In this document: positions 1-11,660 of the stretch, in pieces
Layout of the letters: each line of letters begins with the position of its first letter
Numbering within the stretch: the stretch's first letter is position 1
NCBI GenBank assembly: GCA_018340805.1
Contig: JACMZG010001913.1
Location: 12,496,097-12,560,096 of the forward strand
From: Microvelia longipes
Taxonomy: Eukaryota; Arthropoda; Insecta; Hemiptera; Veliidae
DNA: 64,000 bases
Direction of reading: 5' to 3'
Notes under the pieces: model-generated
What the model saw: only the letters and a program-made list of their open reading frames with translations
What the model was told of the DNA's origin: nothing
Database searches by the model: none
Translations under genes and position numbers: made by a program

Positions 1-134
1 ACCAGCGTATGTGAGATGACCATGATCTACAGGTGCAACTGGAAGGTTAGAAGCATGGATTTGAAATCCACTGTGTGGATCAGCGTGATAGTGAGCGCTT
101 TGATGATGACCATCACCATCTACGTAAGAGAAAC
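1..134 (-). CDS. Gene A, exon 3 (partial): RR cuticular protein, chitin-binding region
   Basis: This is the third coding exon of a CPR-family cuticle protein; it continues past the left edge, so the C-terminus is missing. Read on the minus strand after a TTTGACAG acceptor (ct at 135-136), it completes codon A|GT from exon 2. The encoded stretch fits the extended Rebers-Riddiford pattern G-x8-G-x6-Y-x-A-D-x3-G-F-x7-P-x2-P, with residues GSFSYVDGDG, YHADPHSGF and NLPVAP visible. This motif binds chitin in extracellular cuticle. RR-1 versus RR-2 cannot be decided from this fragment. The acceptor, the phase match and the uninterrupted motif across the splice make this assignment solid. Confidence 0.87.
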
Positions 135-1084
135 CTGTCAAACAAAATAGACAAAATCATTGAAGAACATACTTTTAATCTTAACAATAAAATATATTTT
201 TTATCATAAAATTTAACAAAATCAAGTTTAAAAAAAATTATTGCCTAACCACAATTAATGTAAAAGAATTTGCAATTAAATAAAATAATTAACCGGGTTT
301 TTCACTGTTATTTAGTCATCTTCAAATTTGTTTATTCACTACATCCCAACACTCAGTTCATAAACAACCCTGAATATTACTGAATAACAGATGCAACAAT
401 CAGTTATTTTATTTAATTGCTACTTTTTTTAACATTTATTCTGGTTAGAGAATTTTTTTTCTAAACTTGTGATTTCTGTGGATTTTACGGGCATACGTTT
501 TTGTCTCTTTTTTAATTGTTTTTTATTCAAATCAGACAATAAAGATAAATATTTTCAAACAACCCCTTTAACAAATTTCTCCTTTTGATATTTGTGGAAT
601 TTATTGAACGCAATTAGCTTAGTATAAGCCTGATAGTTAAATAGCTATTCTGTCTAGCTATGCGATAATATAATTAAAATATGAATTTTATTCAACTAGA
701 AATGCCTTTGTATGAAATATTTCAATTACTCATGTTCCATATCGAACTTTTATAAAATTCTAATTGACATTCTAATGATTTAATTAATAAATTTATTATT
801 TTAAGTTTTATTTTTAATCTTTTAATTAATTATTACACAAAACTTCATGCCAAATATTTTTTTTTTTACTAAAAATGTAATTTGTTATTTATTTTAATAT
901 TTTTTTGATAACTAGAGCCCTCCTGTAGTTAGGGTCAATACGTCAGCTGTAATAGAAATTATTATATTATGTCCAGTGTTTGCAGCCTTGCGTGTGGATT
1001 TAGTTTATATCAATAGTTATTTAAAATACGAAAACTTCAATTTAGAAGTTATATTTTTGGAATACTTGAACCTTCGTGACTCTT
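135..1084. other. Gene A intron 2, left part
   Basis: AT-rich non-coding DNA inside gene A with many A and T runs. I see no gene, transposon end or RNA feature. Confidence 0.5.
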
Positions 1085-2160
1085 AACATCTTTAGGACCA
1101 GGTCCAAGTTTTGAGTGACCAGTGCCAAAGCTTAAGAACCTTACCCAAGTTTTTAGTGATCAGAACTAAGTCTTAAGGATCAAATCCATGTTTTGTGTGA
1201 TCAGTACTTTTCACTCAAAAGTAACCTTACGTTAAACATAAGAAACTTATGTTAAAAGGACCCCGTCCCAAAGTAACTGAGGACCTCCTCAGTCTAAGAA
1301 GAAGGGACCTTAGAACAGTAACTGGACTACTGAGTGGTCACTGTCACCTCCGGAAACACCTTCATACCATTAGTAACCCAGATAACCAATTGGTTTGGCC
1401 AAACCAAGTGGTTGGTTATTAAAGATAACCCAGTGTGTAGGCTTTGTGAATCAGAAACTGATACTGCTTCTCACATACTTCTGAGATGTGAGGTCCTAGC
1501 CTTTCAAAGGTTCTCCAACTTTGGTAGCAGCACTCTCACTAAGTTTGACTCTACCAATGAATCACTGGTCAAATATATCCTAGACCTAGTCTGTGAAAAA
1601 TTATTATTCTGACCTGGACCAATTGAGGGGATTGTACAATTTACTCGCAGTCGCAGTGCAAATAGGGTCTATCCTCGACTACAACCCCAATCATTAATAA
1701 TGATTAGTACTTAGTCTTATAGATCAAATTCAAGTTTATATAGTACCAAGTTTAAGTACCTAATCTAAGCTATTATTGGTTAATACTGAGTCTTAAGAAT
1801 CAGTTCAAAGTTTTGAGGAATAATAGCATTCCTTACCGATCAGATCTAACTTATTAAAGTATTAGTTAATTTACTAACTAAATAATTAAATTAATTAAGG
1901 TTTTAATTTTTTCTCAAGGATCATATTAAAAATTTAAGTGACTAGTACCATTTTCTAAAGATTTGATCCAAGTTTTGAGTATTCAGTACAAAATCTTAAA
2001 GATCAGATTAATGTTTTGAGTGACCAACCATTCTTAAAGGCCTGATCTAAGTTGTGAGCGATCACTACCAAAACTTAAGGACTAGATCAAAGTTATCAGT
2101 GACTAAGTCTTAAGGACTAGATTCGAGTTTTAAGTGATTAATACTAAAATTAAAAAAACC
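1085..2160. repeat. Diverged minisatellite of roughly 45-50 bp units, interrupted by a LINE fragment
   Basis: Two blocks (about 1085-1205 and 1690-2160) repeat phrases such as CAAGTTTTGAGTGACCAGTA followed by CTTAAGGATCAGATC. Units are degenerate and vary in length. The LINE remnant at about 1250-1612 sits between the blocks, so the array either was interrupted by it or expanded around it. Confidence 0.6.
1250..1612 (+). pseudogene. LINE ORF2 C-terminal fragment (zinc-finger end), frameshifted
   Basis: One frame from about 1252 encodes LRTVTGLLSGHCHLRKHLH, typical of the region after the RNase H domain in I/R1/Jockey-type non-LTR retrotransposons. After a frameshift near 1400 another frame continues with a CRLC...HILLRC (CCHC) finger, also typical of the end of LINE ORF2, and ends at 1612. 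No endonuclease or reverse transcriptase domain is present, so this is a 5'-truncated dead copy. The exact clade is not determinable. Confidence 0.7.
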
Positions 2161-2211
2161 TAATCCATGTTTTCCAAAACCAAGTACCAATCTACACATA
2201 AATATACTTAC

Positions 2212-2356
2212 TTCCATGAACGTGACCGGAATGATCGCCAGATTCATGTTTCTGACTGAGATGGGCATCATATCCGTAATCATATCCTCCATGACCATCT
2301 TGCTCGAAATATTGATATTCACCTAGTGCACAGGTAAGTCCTATCAGCAGAAGGGC
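2212..2356 (-). CDS. Gene A, exon 2: signal-peptide end and N-terminal body of the RR cuticular protein
   Basis: Minus-strand exon of 145 nt (48 codons plus 1 nt) between a TACTACAG acceptor and a GTAAGT donor. It begins ALLLIGLTCALGEYQYFEQ, the hydrophobic core and cleavage region of a signal peptide, then gives a His/Gly/Tyr/Asp-rich segment ending HVHG. The leftover A joins exon 3 (GT) to encode Ser, giving HVHGSFSYVDGDG, the start of the RR motif. The protein is secreted and cuticular. The open frame visible inside this interval on the same strand but in another phase is a shadow. The phase match across about 2.1 kb is strong support. Confidence 0.87.
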
Positions 2357-2571
2357 CTGTAGTAAACATTATAAAGTATTTATGTGGTTAAACAGACAAA
2401 TTAACTGTTTTGGGATCCATTAAGTGATGAGCCTAAGCGTAAATAGTGCTCCTCTGCGAACCCTACTTAGTCTGCCGCCAAATATCGCAACGTCTACAAT
2501 AGTGGGAAGGAAGTACTCCTTGGATTAAGTATTGTTTTCATTTAGTAAGCTGTCAAATAAGTTATTAAGCC

Positions 2572-2900
2572 CATAGAGATGTATTACTAGAGGGGTCCTA
2601 TAGATTAAATTTTGAAACATCGAATAAGTAACCTGACCACCTTCGCTTATAAATTTAATCAAATAAACAGAACACAAGTACGGTAACTTATCTAGTAGAA
2701 CATTTAAAATCAAAACACATTTAAAATCAAAACACTTACAATGTGCGGGAAGCCAAAATCAATTGATTTATTATACCTTAACTCACTAATGAAGGCGGTT
2801 TCAATGAGGTTACACAGAGCCCCTGAGAGCCCCAAAAATATGTTTCAGGCCTCTTAATGTATTGACATAGGCTATGGCCCCTCTAGTATATATCTCTATG
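2572..2900 (+). mobile_element. hAT-type MITE, complete copy with perfect 8-bp target duplication
   Basis: Ends are CATAGAGATGTATTACTAG and its inverted partner CTAGTATATATCTCTATG. The flanks carry ATTAAGCC at 2564-2571 and again at 2901-2908, an exact 8-bp duplication as made by hAT transposases. It has no coding capacity (329 bp) and lies in intron 1 of gene A. Reference copy for the family. Confidence 0.88.
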
Positions 2901-2908
2901 ATTAAGCC

Positions 2909-4270
2909 TACCAAAATCATATTTCAGCCTCTATAGAAATCGCAGAACACTTCTCAACTCTTGTTCATTGTCCCTTAAATCTGTGCAAGCCCACGATATA
3001 TAGCCTCTTGCAGAGTTCGAAACAGAGAGTTCCTTTAATTAGCTTGAGAAATAATTTGCAGAAAACATTTTTTTTAATTTGCCCCACCTACTACCGTAAG
3101 TATCCTAGGAAAGTTTAGTGTTAACCCTAAAAATCCGAAACCTAGGTTTACTTAAATCCTTAAGTACGCACTAAATAAAAGTCAATAATATGTTATGTTA
3201 CTATATATAGTCCAATAAGTATATTTAGACTTTTTATCATATCTATGTAGATTTGTAATGTGTGTTTGTTGTCATCCAAACTGCCAATGTATTTTTCTAC
3301 AGAGTTTAAAACTTAAAACAAACTCCAATTTTTGGTTTAGTGTCATTTTCTGGTACGTAAAATTAGTATAGGATTTTTATTTAAATTAATTAATAGTTTC
3401 AAATTAAATAAAGTTCGCAATAAAAAAAAAGTGCAGGATAAATTTAAAAAACATGGGGTGTTCTCTATTATGAGAGCAACAAATGTGGCACGTTTAGTTG
3501 CATTATCTAAAGTGATTCTAACTTTATCGAACAGTTTATCTATCGTAAATAGAAAATTAAGCAAATGGCACTCCACAGCTCAATCCATCATATACGTCAA
3601 ATACTATTTAACATTCATGTAAACATTTATTTAAATGTTTTATTACATACATTTTATGGAAATGACTTTCTTAATATAAATATATATATATATAAAGATG
3701 AAGTCAAATATAAATTGATAAGTATTTTAACAGCATTGGCAAGACCAGGTTTTTAAAGCATTAAATTGATATATTTATTAAAATAATATGCTTTGTGAGC
3801 TTGAAGCTTGTTATAAACTAAAATTGTGAAATATTGAAAATATTCTCCTTTCGCTGTGGGGTAATATGAGCTGGTATTTCGTTCACTTTAGCATACCTTA
3901 AGTGACAGGTAATTACCGAGGGCTACCGAGCACCGAGCATGTTTCACAAAAGCTGTCATGTTGTAACTAATTTATCTGACCAATCTATCTAGATTACATG
4001 TAATTGTGTAGCGAGTTTTCAAGGCATTATTCCTAGTTAGGATTGACTTTTATCTCGTAGAATTTTATCCCTTAAACGATATATAACTTAAGAAGAAACA
4101 AAACTCCAACAGTTTTCTTCTCTCCACTCATTTAAAGTAATAATTAACCAATAACAATTAACTAATGCCGGCTTTCTAGTGTTAACAGTAATCATCATTG
4201 CCAACATAACAAAAAAAAACACTACACGATTAAAGGGAAAGTACATAAAACAAAACCTACTAGTAAATAT

Positions 4271-4313
<43 letters not shown>

Positions 4314-4740
4314 TATATAATATATATATTTATATTTATATATATAGCAAAAAAATTTTCATAATTTTACATTAAGATAACAATCTATTAAGTAAAAATA
4401 AGCAATATAAATAAAGATGGAATGTTAATAATTTAATTTGATGGAATGTTAACAGATTTAACAATTATATTATTAAAAGTATTTTAAAAATTAATATAAT
4501 TAATCAAACATTTTTTTTGTAATTATAGCATGCAGATTAATTCAAGTTATGTTTTACTATGTTTAAATTTTAATAGGAGTATCTAACACTTTTCAACCTC
4601 ATTAGAGGCACCACGGAGTAAAGCCTAATTGCGCATAAGGGAAATTTATAAAACTAGTATGTAAGTTATAATAGTAATAATTTGTAATAATTTATTATTG
4701 TAAGTAATCATTTGTGTGATGTGCAATAAATGGTTATTTA
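2909..4740. other. Gene A intron 1, repeat-poor AT-rich DNA
   Basis: No coding exon, RNA gene or bounded transposon recognised. Contains the TA microsatellite at 4275-4346. Short open frames here have AT-driven composition and no family resemblance. Confidence 0.4.
4275..4346. repeat. (TA)n microsatellite
   Basis: Almost pure TA dinucleotides with a few interrupting bases. Confidence 0.95.
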
Positions 4741-4769
4741 TTTATTTATTAAAGTCATTTAATAAAAAT

Positions 4770-5040
4770 TGACAAATTTTACAGACAACAACAACTCAGA
4801 TCAGCACAACTAGATCTAAAGATTGATTTTCTTACTAAGTTTCAACTCTCTTCCGTAAATACGCTAGAAGCTTCGATGTAACAAGCACAGACACACACTC
4901 ATAGACACACACTCATACAAACACATACACAACTTCAGGGCGTCTTAAATAAACCTGGAATTAATTCAGGTAAAATTCCAGTTTAAGATTTATTTCCTAA
5001 CACAATACTTTTCCTCTAAGAGGGAAAATAATGTATGGTA
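4770..5040 (-). mobile_element. Family A fragment (5' part)
   Basis: Minus-strand piece of the dispersed family A. It shares the order of an AGTATTG start block, a TAAATCTT/AATTC block, a TGTGTGTCTGT-like run and the CATCG..GCTTCTAGCG block found at the 5' side of the longer copies at 7940-8757 (minus) and 31283-31988 (plus). The 5S-like segment is absent. Confidence 0.5.
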
Positions 5041-5322
5041 AAAAGTTTATTAAAAACTAACTACTATTAAGTTAGCTTAACTAACCAACTAATATTTTGA
5101 CAGTTTAAATAATTAACTCGTGTTAGTTAGTTTAAACTAGTATCAATCTATTATTTTTAATTTCTATTAAAAATAATATTCTTTACTCTATGAATGTTCA
5201 ATTACTCATCCTGTAATACTAAAATACTAAAAAGAATATTAAAATCTATTTAATATTATGTTAGCTTAACTAACTGTCTTTAGTTAAAATAAATAACTAG
5301 TGTTAACTATTTAAGTTATTAT

Positions 5323-5449
<127 letters not shown>

Positions 5450-5579
5450 AATGTATTAATACTTATACAAGTTATTATTAGTTATTAGTTACGCTAGTTT
5501 TTATTAGGTTAGTTTTACTTACTAACAACTATTAGTTTCATTAAACTACTATTATAAAGTTTAATAATAGTTAAGTTAA

Positions 5580-5815
5580 GGCTCTAAACGATAATGCCCG
5601 TTTAGAGCCTTCCGACCTATCAGGGATAAAACCTGCGGAACAACCTCAGGTATAAGAGGCAACCCTTACGTTTTAAGTGTATTTTTAAGTTGGCGAGTAT
5701 TTATTAAACAATAATCTTATATAAACTGAGAGCGTAACCTGGGATGCGAACCCCAGACCTCCGAGGTGTCAATGGTCAGTGTAAAGACTAACGCTCTAAC
5801 GACCTCGGCCACGGA
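5580..5815 (-). mobile_element. tRNA-derived SINE-like unit
   Basis: On the minus strand, 5792-5811 reads TGGCCGAGGTCGTTAGAGCG (Pol III A box) and 5741-5752 reads GGTTCGCATCCC (B box). The spacing and long variable region recall class II tRNAs (Leu/Ser). An anticodon-like stem GTTAG/CTGAC is present. The acceptor ends do not pair and no CCA-ready terminus is visible, so this is not an intact tRNA. A 150-bp tail with a hairpin (GGCTCTAAACG ... CGTTTAGAGCC, 5579-5609) follows. Best read as a SINE head or a retro-tRNA pseudogene. Confidence 0.6.
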
Positions 5816-5946
5816 GGAGGCTATTAAACTAACTAAATAGTATACTAAAATAGGATACTATACTCTGTGTATGCTTAATTGCTCATTTTGTTACACCTCT
5901 ACCTCAATTTAAACCAAATTCTAAAAGTTATTATTGATCTACTTAC

Positions 5947-5958
5947 AAATTTTAACAT
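5947..5958 (-). CDS. Gene A, exon 1 (12-nt coding start, proposed)
   Basis: Minus-strand ATG TTA AAA TTT followed at once by a GTAAGT donor (acttac, 5941-5946). It supplies MLKF, which joins exon 2 in phase 0 to give MLKFALLLIGLTCALGEYQ, a textbook signal peptide. Insect cuticle genes commonly have a tiny first coding exon and a long first intron. Gene B has the same design, which supports this choice. A 12-nt exon is short enough to arise by chance, so cDNA evidence would be needed to settle it. Confidence 0.55.
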
Positions 5959-6760
5959 TTTTCTCCTATTATTTTCCTCTTCTTGTTATTTTTCTAACCT
6001 ATATTTAATTCTTAAAACTACAACCTATTTATCTCTTTAAACCTTGTTTCTTCTTCCAAATATAAAACTATACTGGATACCGAAATTAAAATGTTTTGTA
6101 ACATATATATAAAACAAAAAGGGATGTGCGAAGTGGAGGCAGAAAATAGAAGGGAAAACACACACAATATTAAACGAAAATTAACTGGAGACGGATTAGA
6201 CAAATTATTAATAGCGTTTTATTACTTAATTTTCAATAATAAAGTTTGTATTAATTAATTAAAATATATTTTATTTCTTGCTTGTTACTAATTTAAATAA
6301 ATAATGTTTAATGAAAAAAACTTATTTTAAACTATTATTAAAATTTATTTTTAAATTTTGATTTTTTAAAAATTATTTAGTGACATATATGATCGAATTG
6401 ATTTTCTGTATTTTACAGTACGAAGTGGCTGTGAAGCAATATTTTTTTAAAGCGTGAATTCTCTACATTTGGTTCTTATTATCTCTTATATTTTTTTTGT
6501 CTAGCCGAAATTACTCGTTACGGTGTTATGATTAGGCATACGTGAAGATTATCACGAAGAGGAAGATGGAAGTTGTAGAAATGGATAGTGGAGTAAATTT
6601 TTCCACGCTTTTTTTCAATTTTGTTCTTTATAAGCAAGGATCGGTGAAATACTGCATTGTATCAGTGAGTAGTACTTATACTATTAGAGAGTAAGAACTA
6701 CTAAATACTAGTAAGTTTTGAAGTAGGTAAATATTTAGTACGGGCCATTCTATTTCAAAT
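5959..6760. other. Upstream flank of gene A
   Basis: Would hold the 5' UTR and promoter of gene A. TATA-like strings exist (for example TTTTATATTTGG on the minus strand near 6060) but base composition makes them uninformative. No gene seen. Confidence 0.3.
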
Positions 6761-6764
6761 CAAC

Positions 6765-7830
6765 ACAAAAAAGTACATTTTTGGACTCGATGTCACCGAT
6801 TTTAATATAACTTGGCTAACAGGTAGGCACTATAGAAGGAAGCAAAAAACCTAGATTTTTGGCTCATTTGGTGCAGCCATATTGCCACAGTAGGGTAGCA
6901 AATTTTCCAAAAAAATGTGATTTTTCATCATTTCTTTGACTACAAAAATGGCTGAATCTAAAATTCTGCATAGGATATGATTTTTATTTTGGTGGCGTTT
7001 TAAAGCTTAAACTTACCCTTTCTAATAGATCCTATATACTTTTGGATAATTATGTACAAGTTCTTAGTACGAGCAAATATAAAATAAAAATGCTAATATC
7101 TTAAAAAAGCCAATTTTTTAAAAATTTTGAAAAAATTCCTAAAAAGAGCTCAAACTGTTTATAAAATGTCCAAAAAGTTTCATGTTGGGACCGCCATGGG
7201 ATTGGACGCAGTTGCGCATAACGTGTGTCAAGGTATGTTAAAGTGTAAAAAAAATTAAAATTTATCACATTATCATTGATAGAAATTGCAAAAAATGTGA
7301 CTTTTTTACACCTTGACACACGTTACGTGTGTCAAGGCGTTCAATCACATGGCTGTCTCAAAATGAAACTTTGTGGACATTTTACTAAAAGTAAAAAACT
7401 TTTTTTAGGATTTTTTTTTAAATTGGTTTTTGAGATATTAGCATTTTTATTTTATATTGCTCCTAATAAAACCTTGTAACTAATTATTCAAAAGTATGTA
7501 GAATCTATTTGAAAGAGCCAATTTAAGCTTTAAAACCCCACCAAACAAAATCATATCCTATGCCGAATTTTAGATACAGCCATTTTTGTAGTCAAAGAAA
7601 TGTTAAAAAAAATCATATTTTTTGTGAACTTGGCCACCTTGGCAATATGGCTACACCAAATAAACGTTTTATTAGAGATAAAACACGTGATATCTCTAAT
7701 TTTAATATCATTTGGCTGATAGTTAGGCACCATAAAAAGAAGAAAAATAAATCTGGATTTTTTCTTCTTTTTATGGTGGCTAACTATCAGCCAAATTATA
7801 TTAAAATTAGAGATATCACGTGTTTTTACC
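6765..7830. mobile_element. Nested foldback element with about 450-bp inverted arms
   Basis: The stretch 6770-7240 is matched in inverted, diverged form by 7310-7730. Shared blocks include GACTACAAAAATGGCTG / CAGCCATTTTTGTAGTC, ATGCTAATATCT / AGATATTAGCAT and ACGTGTGTCAAGG / CCTTGACACACGT near the centre. A second, younger palindrome covers 7675-7830 (GTGATATCTCTAATTTTAAT and its inverse, with a 22-nt loop). Open frames inside are symmetrical shadows and encode nothing recognisable. Confidence 0.75.
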
Positions 7831-7939
7831 TGTGTTGATTAGATATGGAATGTCATGTACTAGTATAGTCAGTACTACCATTGTAAGTATTAGTATAATA
7901 AATAATAGCATTGAATAAATATTTGTAGTTTTTATTAAA

Positions 7940-8757
7940 AAAAATCAGGTACGGGATAACTCGGGACTTTACCTTATCAAATCAGATCACTACGCTCACC
8001 CTCCCTACTTCAAATTCGCTTCGCTCGTCTTCAGAATATTCAATGCGCCAAATTTACACTGCAGCATGTCTTCGGATTTGCTCCGCCCGTCTTCAGATGG
8101 TAAATGCATCCGCTTTATTCTCAGTGGTGACCTATATAGCACTGACCACGCTCAATGCTGCTTAGCTTTTATGATCAACCAAAAATCAAAGATATACTTG
8201 TAGTTTATAACGGAATTATGTGTACTTATTTATTACGTAAAGGTATATACATACCTGTACCGAATTTCAACTCGATTACATTATTTTACAATTAAAAAAA
8301 ACGTACACAAGTAATTTAATAAAATTGAACTACTGCTGATGGTCAGATGAAACTTAGCAAATATGCTAGTCTTATTAATTATACATAGCTATATGTGTGC
8401 CAATCTCAAAACAATCACATAATGTTTCCGCGTTTTTTTTGATTTTTCAAAATTTTTGCTGTGTCAATTTTGCGGGTAATAACGTAATAAAAATTATTTT
8501 GCTAATAGCACAACAAGAACAGTAGACTGATTTTTTTTACTAACTTTCAAATTTCTAGCATAAATGCACTAGGAGCTACGATGATAACAGACACACACAC
8601 ACACACACATACAGACAACTTTGTAAAATTCACTCAGAGGCTTTAAAAACGCCTGAAACGGATAATTTCAATTACATACCGGGTTTTTGATTTTTTGCAA
8701 ATACAATACTTTTCGTATATACCTACGGTATAAATGAGGAAAAGTAAAAATATTATA
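7940..8757 (-). mobile_element. Family A, near full-length copy with 5S-like segment
   Basis: Read on the minus strand it starts CTCATTTATACCGTAGGTAT, passes a (TG)n block and CATCGTAGCTCCTAG, then ATGTAATCGAGTTGAAATT and TTACGTAATAAATAAGTAC. It then reaches the 5S-like segment (8121-8170) and ends with the GACGAGCGAAGCG / GAGCGTAG.. tail and CCCGTACCTGATTTTTTTT. It parallels the plus-strand copy at 31283-31988 block for block. No protein-coding frame spans it. Confidence 0.75.
8121..8170 (-). other. 5S rRNA-like segment (copy 1)
   Basis: Minus strand reads AGCTAAGCAGCATTGAGCGT then GGTCAGTGCTATATAGG and TCACCACTGA. This follows the A box, intermediate element and C box of animal 5S rRNA in the right order and spacing; the C box is decayed. 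Confidence 0.65.
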
Positions 8758-8884
8758 ACTTATTACATTAAATTAGCATAACATAACTAAGCCTAAACTA
8801 TTCAAAATAAACAAATAATAATAATAATAATAAATATAAGTAATTTATCCTTAGTCTCACTTTTAAGTTTATAGAATTCACTCT

Positions 8885-9660
8885 CAATTTTTTATAAATT
8901 AAAAACAATGACTTTAATTCTATAAGTAAATTAGCTATAAAATTAAGCTATAGCTATTTCACCCATCAGGCTAATAAACAAACACTACATTCACAACTAA
9001 AAATCACAAAAAACAAATAAAGCACATATACATAAGGCTAGAATTAAATAAATAAATAATTACAGAATTAGCTAAAACTTAACTTCGTCAACAAATAAAA
9101 AACAGAAAAGTTACAACAAAAGTTAAGGTTATAACATGGTACAGTCATAACAAGGTTGTAGTAGAGTCATACAGTCTTAACTTTGGGAAAGATGTGAATA
9201 AAATTATCCTGCACCGTGAAGACTTTGGAAGAAAACTTAATGCTCTTGAAATTTATTTATCCAGCAAAAACACCGAAACTCAAACTCTTAATGAACAGAA
9301 AGAAGTGGTCCATTCTCCTATATTTAGTAAATTTTATAAAAGTATTAAAACTAGTCATCAATATGAAATAACTTAGTCTAGTCATCTGTCCGACATATTT
9401 AGTTTTGACATGTTATAACCTTAACTTTTGTTGTGACCTTTCTGTTTTTTATTTGTTGACGAAGTTAAGTTTTAATTCAGTGATTATTTATTTATTTAAT
9501 TCTAGTCTTATGTATTTGTTTTCTGTGATTTTTAGTTGTTAATGTAGTGTTTGTTTATTTGCCTGATGATACCCACAGGTTGGGTGAAATGGCCATAGCT
9601 TAATTTTATAGCTAATTCACTTATAAAATTAAAGTCATTGTTTTTAATTTATAAAAAAAA
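8885..9660. mobile_element. Foldback element, arms about 250 bp, with hammerhead-like signature in one arm
   Basis: Left arm (about 8888-9140) and right arm (about 9405-9655) are inverted copies. TTAAGGTTATAACATG meets CATGTTATAACCTTAA, and GACTTTAATTCTATAAG meets CTTATAAAATTAAAGTC. The right arm contains CTGATGA-T-ACCC-7 nt-GGGT-GAAA at 9563-9589; the left arm has lost the hairpin (CTGATGGGTGAAA on its strand). The 60-codon frame between the arms (9194-9376) matches nothing I know. Confidence 0.75.
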
Positions 9661-10246
9661 TTTATATAAAAAAATACGTAATCTCTTTTAGATTCAAGCA
9701 TTCTTCTTATTGGAGCCGTTGCACTTATTCAACATGAATGACTAAAAACCTGTAAATAGCAAAAAATAATATTTACTAACAAATTTGTTGAAATATATTA
9801 ATAAAGTATTTTTTTATTTGCAAATAAAGTTATATTATTATTATTATTATAGTAAGTATTAGTATAATAAGTGCTCGTAGAGTAAGTACTACCTAGTCGC
9901 TTAGTAGGGTACTAAGGTACTAGTAAGTAACCTATTTAGTAGTACAGTGGATGAGGAAATACAGAAAGTAGACCTAAGCCTTAAGTCTTGCCTTTGTTTA
10001 AATACATTAAGTTTAAAATATTAAATTTTTAAGCCCGGTTTCCGTATATTTACATATTTAGCTCGTGTGGCTGCTACCTAAACAGTTCGGGTTTAGTATC
10101 CCAGTCAGGCTTTTCATGTCACAGATACAAATTCTTACCAGTGTTTCCTTTGAAATGGACTTAAATCCAGTTGTTATGAACCTTTTAGATGATAGGTACT
10201 TGTAAAAGATTCATAACCTTTTGAATGAACCCGGTTTTAGGAAACA
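9661..10246. other. AT-rich intergenic DNA
   Basis: Nothing recognisable apart from short TAGTA-rich repetition near 9850-9950 (AGTAAGTATTAGTATAATAA type). Confidence 0.4.
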
Positions 10247-10254
10247 ATTATAAC

Positions 10255-10578
10255 GATAGAGATATATTACTAGAGGAGCCCTATTGGTTGAATTTTGAAA
10301 CATCAAAAAGTAACCTGACCACATTCGATTATCATTTTCATCAAATAAACAGAACAAAAAAACAGTAAATTATATAGTAGAATATTTAAAATACAAATCA
10401 CAACACAAACAATCTGTGGGAAGCCCAAAACAATTGATTAATTAAAACCATAACTTCCTCTTGGAGGAGGTTTCAATGAGGTTAACAAACAGAGTCCCTG
10501 AGAGCCCAACAACAAAGATGTTTCAGGCCTCTCAATGTATTAAGATAGGCTATGCCCCCTCTAGTATATATCTGTATG
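10255..10578 (+). mobile_element. hAT-type MITE, complete copy
   Basis: Same family as 2572-2900. The target duplication ATTATAAC is exact at 10247-10254 and 10579-10586. The first TIR base is G instead of C and one TIR base differs at the right end (CTGTATG). Confidence 0.87.
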
Positions 10579-10586
10579 ATTATAAC

Positions 10587-11658
10587 CCTCAAAAGTAGCT
10601 TGATATATATGTGTATATTATCTTTCTTTTGGTTTTAGGAGCAAGAGCAAAGAGGTACGTGTTGTTTTTAATTTAAGATGTATAAACTTTTAGTTGGAGA
10701 GTCTCAGCTTTTATGTGGCTAGAAGTCAAAATGCTCCGTCTGTCTAAGAAAAAGTTCTACACTGTAAGTCTATTACGGTGTAGAACTTTTTCTTTTATAT
10801 AAGGGAGTGAAAAAAAAGGGCACAACGACGCAGTCTATACTTCCTCGGGGATCTTCAGCGGTGGTTGACAATAAAAACAACAAATAAGGATAACTGACTT
10901 CTTAAAAACTGCGGAGCAGCCAAAAGACCTATTGGGTGCTAAGATACTTGACGTAGTAGTCAAGTGGCCTGAACATGACCATTTTATTACAGTGCTAAAA
11001 ATCTTATGCAGTTTTGATAACTTACTATTAAGGTTTTTACTTTATCTTTTTTAATTATTTACTTATCTTTTTACTTATTAATTACTAAGTTATTAAAAAA
11101 TATTTTACCTGCAAAGAGATAAAAGATTTTTTCATTACAGCCTAGGTTAAACGAAAATACTTTTTTTCGGGCGGCTCTAAAGTAAGCACTTTTCATCCTT
11201 AAACAAGTACAGTACATTTTTCTTACAGTCGGCGACTGCAAAAAAAACTACAAAACTGTTGCTGGTGAAGTTCCTCAAATGTCCACTAGGTGGGCGCTAG
11301 TAGTTTACTACAAGGTTATAATATTACCTTCTTTGTTCTTCTTACTTTTTTCAAGTAAACAAACGAACGTTTTTGTTAACGAAGTTTTTTTGTTTTCGGA
11401 AAGTGAGTTATTATTAATTATTTAATATCAAGTGTTTAATAATCGTGGATAGTGATTCAGAAATTGAAAATACGTCGCCAGAGTTTAATTTTTTACCAAC
11501 GATGCGATCAATAGAACAGTATCGGCAAGTTTGTATACTGTTTTTCTTCTAACAATAGTTACAGTAGCAGCAGTAGTAGAAATATTTAAGAGTAGATAAC
11601 ATGTTGGTTTAATATTCTTTTACACCGATCATAGTAACAACTATACTGTAACAACCTA
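10587..11658. other. Intergenic DNA with one strong hairpin
   Basis: Holds a 17-bp perfect stem at about 10747-10795: AAGAAAAAGTTCTACAC and its inverse around a 15-nt loop. Otherwise no gene or transposon recognised. Confidence 0.45.
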
Positions 11659-11660
11659 TA

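Noticed and set aside
5729..5812. Functional tRNA gene
   Set aside because: The acceptor stem does not pair and no clear anticodon loop of 7 nt forms; SINE head or pseudogene is more likely.
9194..9376. 60-codon frame between foldback arms as a transposon-encoded protein
   Set aside because: Too short, with no motif; could be chance in a 265-bp loop.
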